From Leifsonia shinshuensis (GTDB lineage: Bacteria > Actinomycetota > Actinomycetes > Actinomycetales > Microbacteriaceae), in contig NZ_JAHHZQ010000004.1 of the NCBI RefSeq assembly GCF_022606355.1, positions 496,001 through 560,000 on the forward strand: 64,000 nt of DNA. Reading direction: 5' to 3'. Positions 18,727 through 26,652 of this stretch are shown piece by piece. Made by a program: the position numbers and the translations under genes. Position 1 is the stretch's first letter. Every line of letters starts with the position of its first letter. The notes below the pieces were generated by a model, which worked only from the letters and a program-made list of their open reading frames with translations, did no database searches and was not told the DNA's origin.

Positions 18727-20717
18727 GCCGCGACGACAACGCCGCTCGCGGCGCGACCACACAGGCCCCTGTCCGCACCCCGGTCCGACGCGGTCCGGGT
18801 GGCGGCGGCCCGTTCGGCGGAATGACGATGCCGGGCGACAAGTCCCTGAACTTCGGGCCTTCCGCGAAGCGGCTCGCCGGCCGGCTGCGCCCGGAGCGGG
18901 TCGGCATCGTGATCGTCACGCTCCTCGCCGTGGTGAGCGTCACGTTCGCCGTGCTCGGCCCCAAGCTGCTCGGCAACGCCATCAACCTCGTCTTCTCGGG
19001 TGCGATCTCTGCGCATCTCAAGGCGGGGCAGACGCAGGCGGAGGCGATCGCGACCCTGCGAGCGAGCGGCCAGGGCCAGCGCGCCGACCTGATCTCGGGG
19101 ACGACGCTCGTCCCGGGCGCGGGCATCGACTTCGTCGCGGTCGGGCACGTCCTCATGTGGGTGCTGGCGCTCTACATCGCGTCGTCGGTGTTCAGCTACC
19201 TGCAGGGCTACATCCTCAACGGGATCACCCAGCGAACGGTGTACCGGCTGCGTCAGGACGTGGAGGCCAAGATCCACCGCCTGCCGCTGACCTACTTCGA
19301 CACGATGCAGCGCGGCGAGCTGCTGAGCCGCGTCACGAACGACATCGACAACATCTCGCAGACCCTCCAGCAGACGCTGAGCCAGCTGCTCACCTCGCTG
19401 CTTACGGTGATCGGCGTGACGGTGATGATGTTCGTGGTCTCGCCGTTGCTGGCGGTGATCGCCCTGATCACCATCCCGCTCACCCTGCTCGTCACGACCC
19501 TGATCGCGAAGCGCTCCCAGAAGCTGTTCGTGGCCCAGTGGCGCGGCACGGGCGAGCTCAACGGGCAGATCGAGGAGGCCTTCACCGGCCACTCGCTGGT
19601 CAAGGTGTTCGGCCGCCACCGCGAGGTGGAGGAGCGGTTCCGTCAGAAGAACCAGGAGATGTACCAGGCGAGCTTCGGGGCGCAGTTCATCTCCGGGCTG
19701 ATCATGCCGTCGATGATGTTCGTCGGCAATCTCATGTACGTCGCCATCGCCGTGGTCGGCGGATTGCAGGTCGCCAACGGCGCGATGCAGCTCGGCGACG
19801 TGACGGCGTTCATCCAGTATTCGCGCCAGTTCACCCAGCCGCTGACGCAGCTGGGCTCCATGGCGAACCTGCTGCAGTCCGGCGTCGCCAGCGCCGAGCG
19901 CGTGTTCGAGCTGCTCGACGCCGACGAGCAGAGCGCCGACCCAGCAGAGCCGGAGAGTCCGGAGGGCACGCGGGGGAGGCTCGCCTTCGAGGACGTCTCG
20001 TTCCGGTACGTGCCGGACAAGCCGCTCATCGAGGACCTCTCGCTGGTGGCTGAACCGGGCCAGACGGTCGCGATCGTCGGCCCGACCGGCGCGGGCAAGA
20101 CGACCCTGGTCAACCTGATGATGCGCTTCTACGACCTCGACTCCGGCCGGATCACCCTCGACGGCGTCGACATCGCGTCGATGACGCGGCACGACCTGCG
20201 AGAGCGGATGGGAATGGTGCTCCAGGACACCTGGCTGTTCAAGGGCACCATCCGGGAGAACATCGCGTACGGCCGGCCCGACGCCACCGAGGAGGAGATC
20301 CTCGACGCGGCCCGCGCCACCTACGTCGACCGGTTCGTGCACTCGCTGCCGGACGGCTACGACACCGTGCTGGACGACGAGGGCTCCAATGTGTCGGCGG
20401 GGGAGAAGCAGCTGCTGACGATCGCGCGGGCGTTCCTCGCGCGGCCCAGCGTGCTCATCCTCGACGAGGCGACGTCGTCGGTCGACACCCGCACCGAGCT
20501 GCTGGTGCAGAAGGCCATGAGCGCGCTGCGCGCCGATCGCACGTCCTTCGTGATCGCGCACCGGCTGTCCACCATCCGTGACGCGGATCTGATCCTCGTG
20601 ATGGAGGCCGGGAGGATCGTCGAGCAGGGCACCCACGCCGAGCTGCTGGCGCGCGGCGGGGCGTACTACACGCTCTACAACGCGCAGTTCGCGGCGCCGG
20701 CGGAGGAGGAGGCGTAG
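18723..20717 (+). CDS. ABC exporter half-transporter, catalytic subunit
   Basis: 664 residues, starting in an ATGA overlap with its partner. A Gly/Pro-rich N-terminus (about 45 residues) precedes the membrane domain, whose first external loop (about residues 90-130) is enlarged. Walker A PTGAGKTT, Walker B LILDEATSS with the catalytic Glu and H-loop IAHRLST are intact, while the signature is the non-canonical NVSAGEKQL. Together with the partner, one composite ATP site is complete and the other combines all the altered elements. Confidence 0.92.
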   Translation: MSRDDNAARGATTQAPVRTPVRRGPGGGGPFGGMTMPGDKSLNFGPSAKRLAGRLRPERVGIVIVTLLAVVSVTFAVLGPKLLGNAINLVFSGAISAHLKAGQTQAEAIATLRASGQGQRADLISGTTLVPGAGIDFVAVGHVLMWVLALYIASSVFSYLQGYILNGITQRTVYRLRQDVEAKIHRLPLTYFDTMQRGELLSRVTNDIDNISQTLQQTLSQLLTSLLTVIGVTVMMFVVSPLLAVIALITIPLTLLVTTLIAKRSQKLFVAQWRGTGELNGQIEEAFTGHSLVKVFGRHREVEERFRQKNQEMYQASFGAQFISGLIMPSMMFVGNLMYVAIAVVGGLQVANGAMQLGDVTAFIQYSRQFTQPLTQLGSMANLLQSGVASAERVFELLDADEQSADPAEPESPEGTRGRLAFEDVSFRYVPDKPLIEDLSLVAEPGQTVAIVGPTGAGKTTLVNLMMRFYDLDSGRITLDGVDIASMTRHDLRERMGMVLQDTWLFKGTIRENIAYGRPDATEEEILDAARATYVDRFVHSLPDGYDTVLDDEGSNVSAGEKQLLTIARAFLARPSVLILDEATSSVDTRTELLVQKAMSALRADRTSFVIAHRLSTIRDADLILVMEAGRIVEQGTHAELLARGGAYYTLYNAQFAAPAEEEA

Positions 20718-20725
20718 CTCACCGG

Positions 20726-21508
20726 CTAGAGTCGCGCCCGCACCGCCCGCACGCACCAGAAGAGGCCGTAGGCGATCAGCCCGGCGGCGATCGCGATGAG
20801 AAGGAACACGCCGAACGGGACGCTCACCAGGGCCTTGAGGCTTCCGTCGAGCCCGCCGGCCTTCGACGGGTCGACGGTGATGGCGGCGGCCACCACCAGG
20901 CCGCCGACGAGCAGGAGGGCGATCCCCTTGGCGATGTAGCCGACCCTGCCGAGCACGGTTATCGTCCCCGCCCACCGATCCGGAGGCAGCTTGAGGTCGC
21001 GCTCGAAGCGGTGCGTCACGCCGTTGCGGATGAATCCGGCGCCCACGACGACGACGACCAGCCCGACCAGGCCGAGCACGAAGACTCCGCCGGGCAGTGC
21101 GAGAAGGCGCGCGCTCAGAGTCTTCTCCGTCGACGTCGTGTTGTGGTGACCTCCGGTCGCGATCGAGACCGTCACGACCGCCAGGGCCGCGTACACCACC
21201 GCCTTGACCACCTCGAGGGCCTTCGTGCCGGCGCCGTGCGCCGTCACCGCGACCAGGAGCTGCCAGACCGCGAGCACGATCAAGCCGGCGACCACCAGCC
21301 AGAGCACGAAGACGCCACCGGGTGCGGAGGCCACGGCCTGCAGCGCACCCGACTGGTCGGCCTGACCGCCCGCTCCCGCCGCGACCGCCAGCGCGATGAT
21401 GCCGATGAGGAGGTGGAGGAGGCCGATGGAGGCCAGTCCGACGCGGGTCAGGATCCGCACGGTCGTGCTGCGTTCGAGGCGAGACGCCGTTCGGGAGGGT
21501 GCGCTCAT
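20726..21508 (-). CDS. DUF1206 membrane protein
   Basis: 260 residues with about six membrane helices arranged as three similar two-helix repeats, each beginning with a Gly-rich helix (GLASIGLLHLLIG, GRVGYIAKGIALLLVGG). This is the DUF1206 architecture; function unknown. It converges on the ABC exporter with only 8 bases between stops and is divergent from nusA. The ATG at 21508 is chosen over upstream starts because a TACCCT box lies 7 nt before it. Confidence 0.85.
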   Translation of the reverse strand: MSAPSRTASRLERSTTVRILTRVGLASIGLLHLLIGIIALAVAAGAGGQADQSGALQAVASAPGGVFVLWLVVAGLIVLAVWQLLVAVTAHGAGTKALEVVKAVVYAALAVVTVSIATGGHHNTTSTEKTLSARLLALPGGVFVLGLVGLVVVVVGAGFIRNGVTHRFERDLKLPPDRWAGTITVLGRVGYIAKGIALLLVGGLVVAAAITVDPSKAGGLDGSLKALVSVPFGVFLLIAIAAGLIAYGLFWCVRAVRARL

Positions 21509-21515
21509 GCCCTGC

Positions 21516-21521
21516 AGGGTA
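21516..21521 (-). promoter_or_regulatory. -10 box of DUF1206 gene
   Basis: TACCCT on the minus strand, 7 nt before the ATG at 21508. It lies within about 30 bp of the putative nusA -10 (TACCGT, 21552-21557), so the two divergent promoters share their upstream region. Confidence 0.55.
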
Positions 21522-21617
21522 CGCGGGGTCCCGGCCCTCGGGAATCTCGGGTACCGTAGAGAGCTGAGTCCGTCGCGCCATCGCGCGGCGGCGAAGATCT
21601 GAATAGAGGAGGCCGGC

Positions 21618-22625
21618 ATGGACATCGACCTCAGCGTCTTGCGTCTCATGGAGCGCGAGAAGGAGATCCCGTTCGACGAGCTTGTGCAGATCATCGAGCA
21701 GGCCATCCTGACCGCGTATCTCAAGCACACCAACCAGGCCGACCACCGTCACGGGCACAGCGACCAGCCGCCCGCCGCGCGCGTGCACCTGGACCGCAAG
21801 ACCGGGCATGTCACCGTTTACGTTCCCGAGCACGACGACGAGGGCAACGTCATCGGCGAGGCCGAGGACAGCCCGAGCGACTTCGGGCGCATCGCTGCGT
21901 TCGCGGCCAAGCAGGTGATCAACCAGCGGCTGCGCGATATCGCCGACGACGCGGTGCTCGGCGAGTTCCGCGGTCGCGAGGGCGACATCGTCGCCGGCAT
22001 CATCCAGCAGGGCCCCAACCCCCGCATGGTGCACATCGATCTGGGCAGCGTGGAGGCCATCCTGCCGCCCGAGGAGCAGGTGCCCGGCGAGGAGTACACG
22101 CACGGTTCCCGGATCCGCGTCTACGTCACCAGCGTCGCCAAGGGTGCGAAGGGGCCGTCGATCACGGTCTCGCGCACGCACCCGGCGCTCGTCCGCAAGC
22201 TGTTCGCCCTGGAGGTCCCGGAGATCGCCAGCGGCATCGTCGAGATCGTCTCGCTCGCCCGCGAGGCAGGACACCGCACCAAGATCGCCGTTCGTGCGAC
22301 GGAACCGGGCGTGAACGCCAAGGGCGCCTGCATCGGCGAGCTCGGTCAGCGTGTGCGCGCCGTGACCGCCGAGCTCAACAACGAGAAGATCGACATCGTC
22401 GACTACTCGCCCGATCTCGCGACCTTCGTCTCGAGCGCGCTCTCGCCGGCCAAGGTGACAAGCGCGTTCGTCATCGACGAGTCGCTCAAGGCGGTGCGTG
22501 CCCTCGTGCCCGACTACCAGCTGTCGCTGGCCATCGGCAAGGAGGGGCAGAACGCGCGCCTCGCGGCGAAGCTGACGGGCGCGAAGATCGACATCCAGCC
22601 CGATTCGATTCTGGACGACAAGTAA
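21618..22625 (+). CDS. nusA: Transcription termination/antitermination protein NusA
   Basis: Binds RNA polymerase and nascent RNA to control pausing, termination and antitermination. 335 residues: N-terminal polymerase-binding domain, S1 domain (about 130-195), KH1 ([29 protein letters not shown] region) and KH2 ([21 protein letters not shown]). It lacks the C-terminal acidic repeats of E. coli NusA, as is usual in actinobacteria. Strong ribosome-binding site GAGGAGG. rimP, usually upstream of nusA, is not here. Its 3' end is part of an inverted and direct repeat that could feed back on operon expression. Confidence 0.95.
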   Translation: MDIDLSVLRLMEREKEIPFDELVQIIEQAILTAYLKHTNQADHRHGHSDQPPAARVHLDRKTGHVTVYVPEHDDEGNVIGEAEDSPSDFGRIAAFAAKQVINQRLRDIADDAVLGEFRGREGDIVAGIIQQGPNPRMVHIDLGSVEAILPPEEQVPGEEYTHGSRIRVYVTSVAKGAKGPSITVSRTHPALVRKLFALEVPEIASGIVEIVSLAREAGHRTKIAVRATEPGVNAKGACIGELGQRVRAVTAELNNEKIDIVDYSPDLATFVSSALSPAKVTSAFVIDESLKAVRALVPDYQLSLAIGKEGQNARLAAKLTGAKIDIQPDSILDDK

Positions 22626-22654
22626 GGAGAGGGCTGGATGTCGATCTTCGCGCC
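22578..22654 (+). promoter_or_regulatory. 24-bp hairpin across the nusA stop codon
   Basis: Bases 22578-22601 (inside nusA) and 22631-22654 are perfect 24-nt reverse complements; the 29-nt loop contains the nusA stop and an SD-like AGGAGAG. The right arm can also pair with 22706-22718 (13 bp), so two mutually exclusive structures exist, as in an attenuator. There is no T run after either stem. Confidence 0.7.
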
Positions 22655-22742
22655 GTGCCGACGGGGCGAAGCCGTGGCGACACGGTTGCCGAAGGCACAT
22701 GAAAACGACATCCAGCCCGATTCGATTCTGGACGACAAGTAA
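22589..22742 (+). repeat. 37-bp direct repeat of the nusA 3' end
   Basis: Bases 22589-22625, the last codons and stop of nusA, recur exactly at 22706-22742, 80 bases further on. The segment between carries the inverted 24-bp copy described separately. The simplest history is a 117-bp insertion made by local template switching. Confidence 0.9.
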
Positions 22743-22831
22743 TTCTTCAGGGAATGTTCGCTCAGGATGGGGCGTTGGACTATACGCGGCGCTCCGTCCT
22801 GATTTCGGCGCAGAGATGCGTGAGGGGTAAG

Positions 22832-23122
22832 ATGGAAGCCGTCAGAACGTGCGTCGGATGCCGTTCTCGCGCTCCCCGGCCCTCACTTCTGAGGGTCGTT
22901 CTCCGGAATTCGGAAATCGTGGCGGACCCGTCCGCCACTCTTCCCGGACGGGGCGCGTGGCTGCATCCGGTCGACGAGTGTCTCGATCTCGCACTCAAGC
23001 GCAGGGCCTTCGGGCGGGCGCTGAGAGCGGAGAAGAGCCTCGACGCGACGGCCCCGTGGGCTGAATCCCTCAGGGCCTACTTACGAGAACAGGCAGAAGA
23101 AGCTGTGACTTCACATGAGTGA
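22832..23122 (+). CDS. ylxR: YlxR family RNA-binding protein (RnpM-like)
   Basis: 96 residues with the YlxR/DUF448 signature: RTCVGCRSRAPR near residues 5-16, LLRVV, then GRGAWLHP and RAFGRALR. It is conserved between nusA and infB in Gram-positive bacteria; the B. subtilis homologue (RnpM) binds RNase P RNA and modulates its activity. The ATG at 22832 follows GAGGGG at good spacing; an upstream TTG/ATG extension is not conserved-looking. A 206-base gap filled by the nusA repeat precedes it. Confidence 0.9.
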   Translation: MEAVRTCVGCRSRAPRPSLLRVVLRNSEIVADPSATLPGRGAWLHPVDECLDLALKRRAFGRALRAEKSLDATAPWAESLRAYLREQAEEAVTSHE

Positions 23123-23170
23123 CACCAAATGAGCGGCTCGAAATGAGTTCCGTCCGTTACTAACGCCTGC

Positions 23171-23196
23171 CCTGTCCGGGGTAGGCCCCAGACAGG
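23171..23196 (+). promoter_or_regulatory. Hairpin over the infB ribosome-binding site
   Basis: CCTGTC and GACAGG, then GGGG and CCCC, pair around a 4-nt loop with one C-A mismatch. The right arm overlaps the first bases of the infB Shine-Dalgarno AGGAG (23194-23198), so the fold could limit infB translation. Confidence 0.6.
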
Positions 23197-23202
23197 AGAA
23201 TT

Positions 23203-25977
23203 GTGGCTGCAAAACCACGCGTACACGAGGTCGCGAGCGAGCTCGGCGTCGACAGCAAAGTCGCGCTCGCGAAACTCAAAGAGATGGGCGAGTTCGTCAA
23301 GGGACCGTCCTCCAGCATCGAGCCGCCGGTAGCGCGCAAGCTGCGTGCCGCCCTGGAGGCTGAAGGCTTCACCGCCGACAAGGCCGCCGCCGCCCCCAAG
23401 GCGGAGGCTCCTCGTCCGGCAGCTCCGCGCCCCCCGGCGTCGAGCGAGTCCGGCGCACCGAAGCCGCAGGCGCCGATGTCGGTCGCCGAGCGTCAGGCCG
23501 CGGCAGAGAAGGCCGCCGCCGACAAGGCAGCCGCCGAGAAGGCCGCTGCCGAGAAGGCGGCTCCCGCCGCCACGGCGGCAGCAGAAGCGGCCCCGAGCGA
23601 GAAGGCCGCCCCGTCGGCTCCTCGGCCCGGTGGTGCGGCGCCCGGCGCCGGAAGCATCCCGCGCCCTGGCGCTCCGCGTCCCGGCAACAACCCGTTCTCG
23701 TCGAGCCAGGGAATGGGCCAGCGGCCCAGCACCCCTCGGCCCGGGAACAACCCGTACTCCAGCTCGCAGGGCATGGGCCAGCGCCCGAGCCCCGGCAACA
23801 TCCCGCGTCCGGCTCCGCCGCGTCCCGGCTCGCCCCGTATCGGCGCGCCCGGTCAGGGCGGCGGCAACCGGCCCGGCCAGCGCCAGGGTGGCGGCGGAGG
23901 CCGTCCCGGCTTCCAGCAGCGTCCCGGCGGCGCCGGTGGCGCGGCGGGCGGCGGCTTCCAGCGTCCGGGTGGCGGCACGGGTGGCGGCTTCGGCGCCCCG
24001 CGTCCGGCCGGAGGCGGGGGCCGCGGTCGTGGCCCCGGCGGTGGTACCGCCGGTGCGTTCGGCCGTGGCGGCGGCAAGTCCAAGGCCCGCAAGTCGAAGC
24101 GCGCGAAGCGTCAGGAATTCGAGATGCGGGAGGCCCCGTCGCTGGGCGGCGTGAGCGTTCCCCGCGGCGACGGCGGCACGGTCATCCGACTGCGCCGTGG
24201 TTCCTCCATCTCCGACTTCGCCGACAAGATCGACGCGAACCCGGCGTCGCTGGTCACCGTGCTCTTCCACCTGGGCGAGATGGCGACGGCGACCGAGTCG
24301 CTCGACGAGGCGACCTTCCAGATCCTCGGTGAGGAGCTGGGCTACAAGATCCAGGTCGTCTCGCCGGAGGACGAGGACCGCGAGCTGCTCGAGGGCTTCG
24401 ACATCGACCTCGACGCCGAGCTGGAGGGCGAGTCCGACGAGGACCTCGAGATCCGGCCCCCGGTCGTCACCGTCATGGGTCACGTCGACCACGGTAAGAC
24501 GCGCCTCCTCGACGCCATCCGCAACGCGAACGTCGTCGCGGGCGAGGCCGGCGGCATCACCCAGCACATCGGTGCGTACCAGGTGTGGACGGAGCACGAC
24601 GGCATCGAGCGTGCCATCACCTTCATCGACACCCCGGGCCACGAGGCGTTCACCGCCATGCGTGCCCGTGGTGCGCAGGTCACCGACATCGCGATCCTCG
24701 TGGTCGCGGCCGACGACGGCATCATGCCGCAGACGATCGAGGCGTTGAACCACGCCCAGGCGGCCAATGTGCCGATCGTGGTCGCGGTCAACAAGATCGA
24801 CAAGCCGGAGGCCAACCCGGCCAAGGTGCGTCAGCAGCTCACCGAGTTCGGTCTGGTGGCGGAGGAGTACGGCGGCGACGTCATGTTCGTCGACGTCTCC
24901 GCGCGCAACAACATCGGCATCGACGACCTGCTCGACGCGGTGCTGCTCACCGCCGACGCCGGTCTCGACCTGCGCGCCAACCCGAACAAGGACGCGCGCG
25001 GTGTCGCCATCGAGGCGAAGCTCGACAAGGGCCGCGGCGCCGTGGCGACCGTGCTCATCCAGTCCGGAACGCTGCGCGTCGGCGACGCGATCGTCGCGGG
25101 AACGGCCTACGGCCGCGTCCGTGCGATGGCCGACGAGAACGGCGACCCCGTGCTCGAGGCCGCTCCGTCCCGTCCGGTCCAGGTGCAGGGTCTCTCCAGC
25201 GTCCCGCGCGCCGGTGACACCTTCATCGTCACCGAGGAGGACCGCACCGCTCGTCAGATCGCCGAGAAGCGCGAGGCCGCCGAGCGCAACGCCCAGCTGG
25301 CGAAGGCCCGCAAGCGCATCTCGCTCGAGGACTTCACCCGCGCTCTGGAAGAGGGCAAGGTCGAGGCGCTCAACCTCATCATCAAGGGCGACGTGTCCGG
25401 TGCCGTGGAGGCGCTGGAGGAGTCGCTCATGAAGATCGAGGTCGACGACTCGGTCAGCCTCCGCATCCTGCACCGCGGCGTCGGCGCGATCACCGAGTCG
25501 GACATCGACCTGGCGACCATCGACAACGCGATCGTGATCGGCTTCAACGTCCGCCCGGACGTGAAGGCTCGCGAGCGCGCGGCCCGCGAAGGTGTGGACG
25601 TCCGCTTCTACTCGGTCATCTACAACGCCATCGAGGACATCGAGAACTCGCTCAAGGGCATGCTCAAGCCCGAGTTCGAAGAGGTCCAGTCGGGTGTGGC
25701 CGAGATCCGCGAGGTGTTCCGCTCCTCCAAGTTCGGCAACATCGCCGGTGTCATCGTCCGGTCCGGAACGATCACGCGCAACGCCAAGGCGCGCGTCATC
25801 CGCGACGGCGTGGTGGTGGGGGACAACCTCGCCATCGAGTCGCTGCGCCGCTTCAAGGACGACGTCACCGAGGTGCGCACGGACTTCGAAGCCGGTATCG
25901 GCCTCGGCAAGTACAACGACATCCAGGTCGGCGACGAGATCGAGACCACCGAGCTGCGGGAGAAGCCCCGCGTCTGA
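23203..25977 (+). CDS. infB: Translation initiation factor IF-2
   Basis: GTPase that delivers initiator tRNA to the ribosome; 924 residues. An N-terminal IF2N helix (about 1-50) is followed by a roughly 250-residue linker rich in Ala/Lys, then Pro/Gly/Arg repeats, and a second IF2N segment. The G domain has G1 GHVDHGKT near 426, G3 DTPGH near 477 and G4 NKID near 530; the C-terminal domains that bind fMet-tRNA follow. GTG start after AGGAG. An inverted repeat right after the stop probably ends transcription in part before rbfA. Confidence 0.97.
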   Translation: MAAKPRVHEVASELGVDSKVALAKLKEMGEFVKGPSSSIEPPVARKLRAALEAEGFTADKAAAAPKAEAPRPAAPRPPASSESGAPKPQAPMSVAERQAAAEKAAADKAAAEKAAAEKAAPAATAAAEAAPSEKAAPSAPRPGGAAPGAGSIPRPGAPRPGNNPFSSSQGMGQRPSTPRPGNNPYSSSQGMGQRPSPGNIPRPAPPRPGSPRIGAPGQGGGNRPGQRQGGGGGRPGFQQRPGGAGGAAGGGFQRPGGGTGGGFGAPRPAGGGGRGRGPGGGTAGAFGRGGGKSKARKSKRAKRQEFEMREAPSLGGVSVPRGDGGTVIRLRRGSSISDFADKIDANPASLVTVLFHLGEMATATESLDEATFQILGEELGYKIQVVSPEDEDRELLEGFDIDLDAELEGESDEDLEIRPPVVTVMGHVDHGKTRLLDAIRNANVVAGEAGGITQHIGAYQVWTEHDGIERAITFIDTPGHEAFTAMRARGAQVTDIAILVVAADDGIMPQTIEALNHAQAANVPIVVAVNKIDKPEANPAKVRQQLTEFGLVAEEYGGDVMFVDVSARNNIGIDDLLDAVLLTADAGLDLRANPNKDARGVAIEAKLDKGRGAVATVLIQSGTLRVGDAIVAGTAYGRVRAMADENGDPVLEAAPSRPVQVQGLSSVPRAGDTFIVTEEDRTARQIAEKREAAERNAQLAKARKRISLEDFTRALEEGKVEALNLIIKGDVSGAVEALEESLMKIEVDDSVSLRILHRGVGAITESDIDLATIDNAIVIGFNVRPDVKARERAAREGVDVRFYSVIYNAIEDIENSLKGMLKPEFEEVQSGVAEIREVFRSSKFGNIAGVIVRSGTITRNAKARVIRDGVVVGDNLAIESLRRFKDDVTEVRTDFEAGIGLGKYNDIQVGDEIETTELREKPRV

Positions 25978-25991
25978 TGTCGGAGGCACGC

Positions 25992-26019
25992 AAGGCCCGG
26001 CGGGTGACCGCCGGGCCTT
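25992..26019 (+). terminator. Hairpin between infB and rbfA
   Basis: A perfect 12-bp stem (AAGGCCCGGCGG / CCGCCGGGCCTT) with a GTGA tetraloop, 14 bases after the infB stop. It ends in TT then C, so read-through into rbfA is likely; it may act as an attenuator. Confidence 0.6.
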
Positions 26020-26054
26020 CGGCTTCCGCACCGGAACCATCGAAGGAGGACCAC

Positions 26055-26492
26055 ATGGCCGATCCGGCACGGGCGAGGAAGCTCGCCGACAGAATCAAGG
26101 TCATCATCGCGAAGCGGCTCGATCGCGGTCTGCGCGACCCGCGCCTGGGCTTCGTGACGATCACCGACGTCCAGGTGACGGGCGACCTCCAGCACGCCAC
26201 GGTCTTCTACACGGTGTACGGCACCGATCAGGAGCGCGCCGACACCGCCGCCGCCCTGCAGGCGGCGACCGGCATGCTGCGCACTGAGGTCGGCAAGAAC
26301 ATCACCGCCCGGCTGACGCCGACGCTGGAGTTCCAGCTGGACGCCATTCCCGAGAACGCGGCGCACATCGAAGACCTCCTGCGCCAGGCGCGCGAGCACG
26401 ACACCGAGGTGGCCGGTCTGGCCTCCGGTGCGAGCTACGCCGGCGACGAGGACCCCTACGTGAAGCCGAGGGATATCGACGACGAGGAGTGA
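26055..26492 (+). CDS. rbfA: 30S ribosome-binding factor A
   Basis: Assists maturation of the 16S rRNA 5' end in the small subunit. 145 residues with the KH-like fold typical of RbfA (RLADRIKVIIAKRLDRGLRDPRLGFVTITDVQVTGDL region read in part as DPRLGFVTITDV) and an acidic C-terminal tail. The ATG at 26055 follows AAGGAGGA; the frame is open upstream through the terminator but that part is not RbfA. Its last 17 bases are duplicated past the stop. Confidence 0.93.
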   Translation: MADPARARKLADRIKVIIAKRLDRGLRDPRLGFVTITDVQVTGDLQHATVFYTVYGTDQERADTAAALQAATGMLRTEVGKNITARLTPTLEFQLDAIPENAAHIEDLLRQAREHDTEVAGLASGASYAGDEDPYVKPRDIDDEE

Positions 26493-26523
26493 GCGTCGAC
26501 GAGGAGTGAGCGTCGACGAGGAG
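26481..26523 (+). repeat. 17-bp tandem repeat at the rbfA end
   Basis: GACGAGGAGTGAGCGTC occurs at 26481-26497 and 26498-26514 with a partial third copy to 26523. The first copy holds the rbfA stop codon, the second repeats it out of use. Confidence 0.9.
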
Positions 26524-26555
26524 ATGGCCCGGTGGTGATCCACCGGGTCATTTTT
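26524..26555 (+). terminator. Rho-independent terminator after rbfA
   Basis: ATGGCCCGGTGG pairs with CCACCGGGTCAT (12 bp, one G-U) around TGAT, followed by a T tract ending at 26555. A strong end to the nusA-infB-rbfA unit. Confidence 0.88.
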
Positions 26556-26652
26556 CTTGTCCGGGGTTCGGATGCAGCCGATTTAACTCAGATGTGACCA
26601 CTAAAATTTAGGGTTAGTACATCTGTATCGTTGGCATCCTGAAGGACTACTC

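Noticed and set aside
18678-22700. A 1340-codon open frame on the minus strand across the ABC exporter and nusA
   Set aside because: It is antisense to well-recognised genes; long antisense frames are expected at this GC content and the translation is a low-complexity Arg/His/Asp mix apart from the genuine DUF1206 region, which is in a different frame portion.
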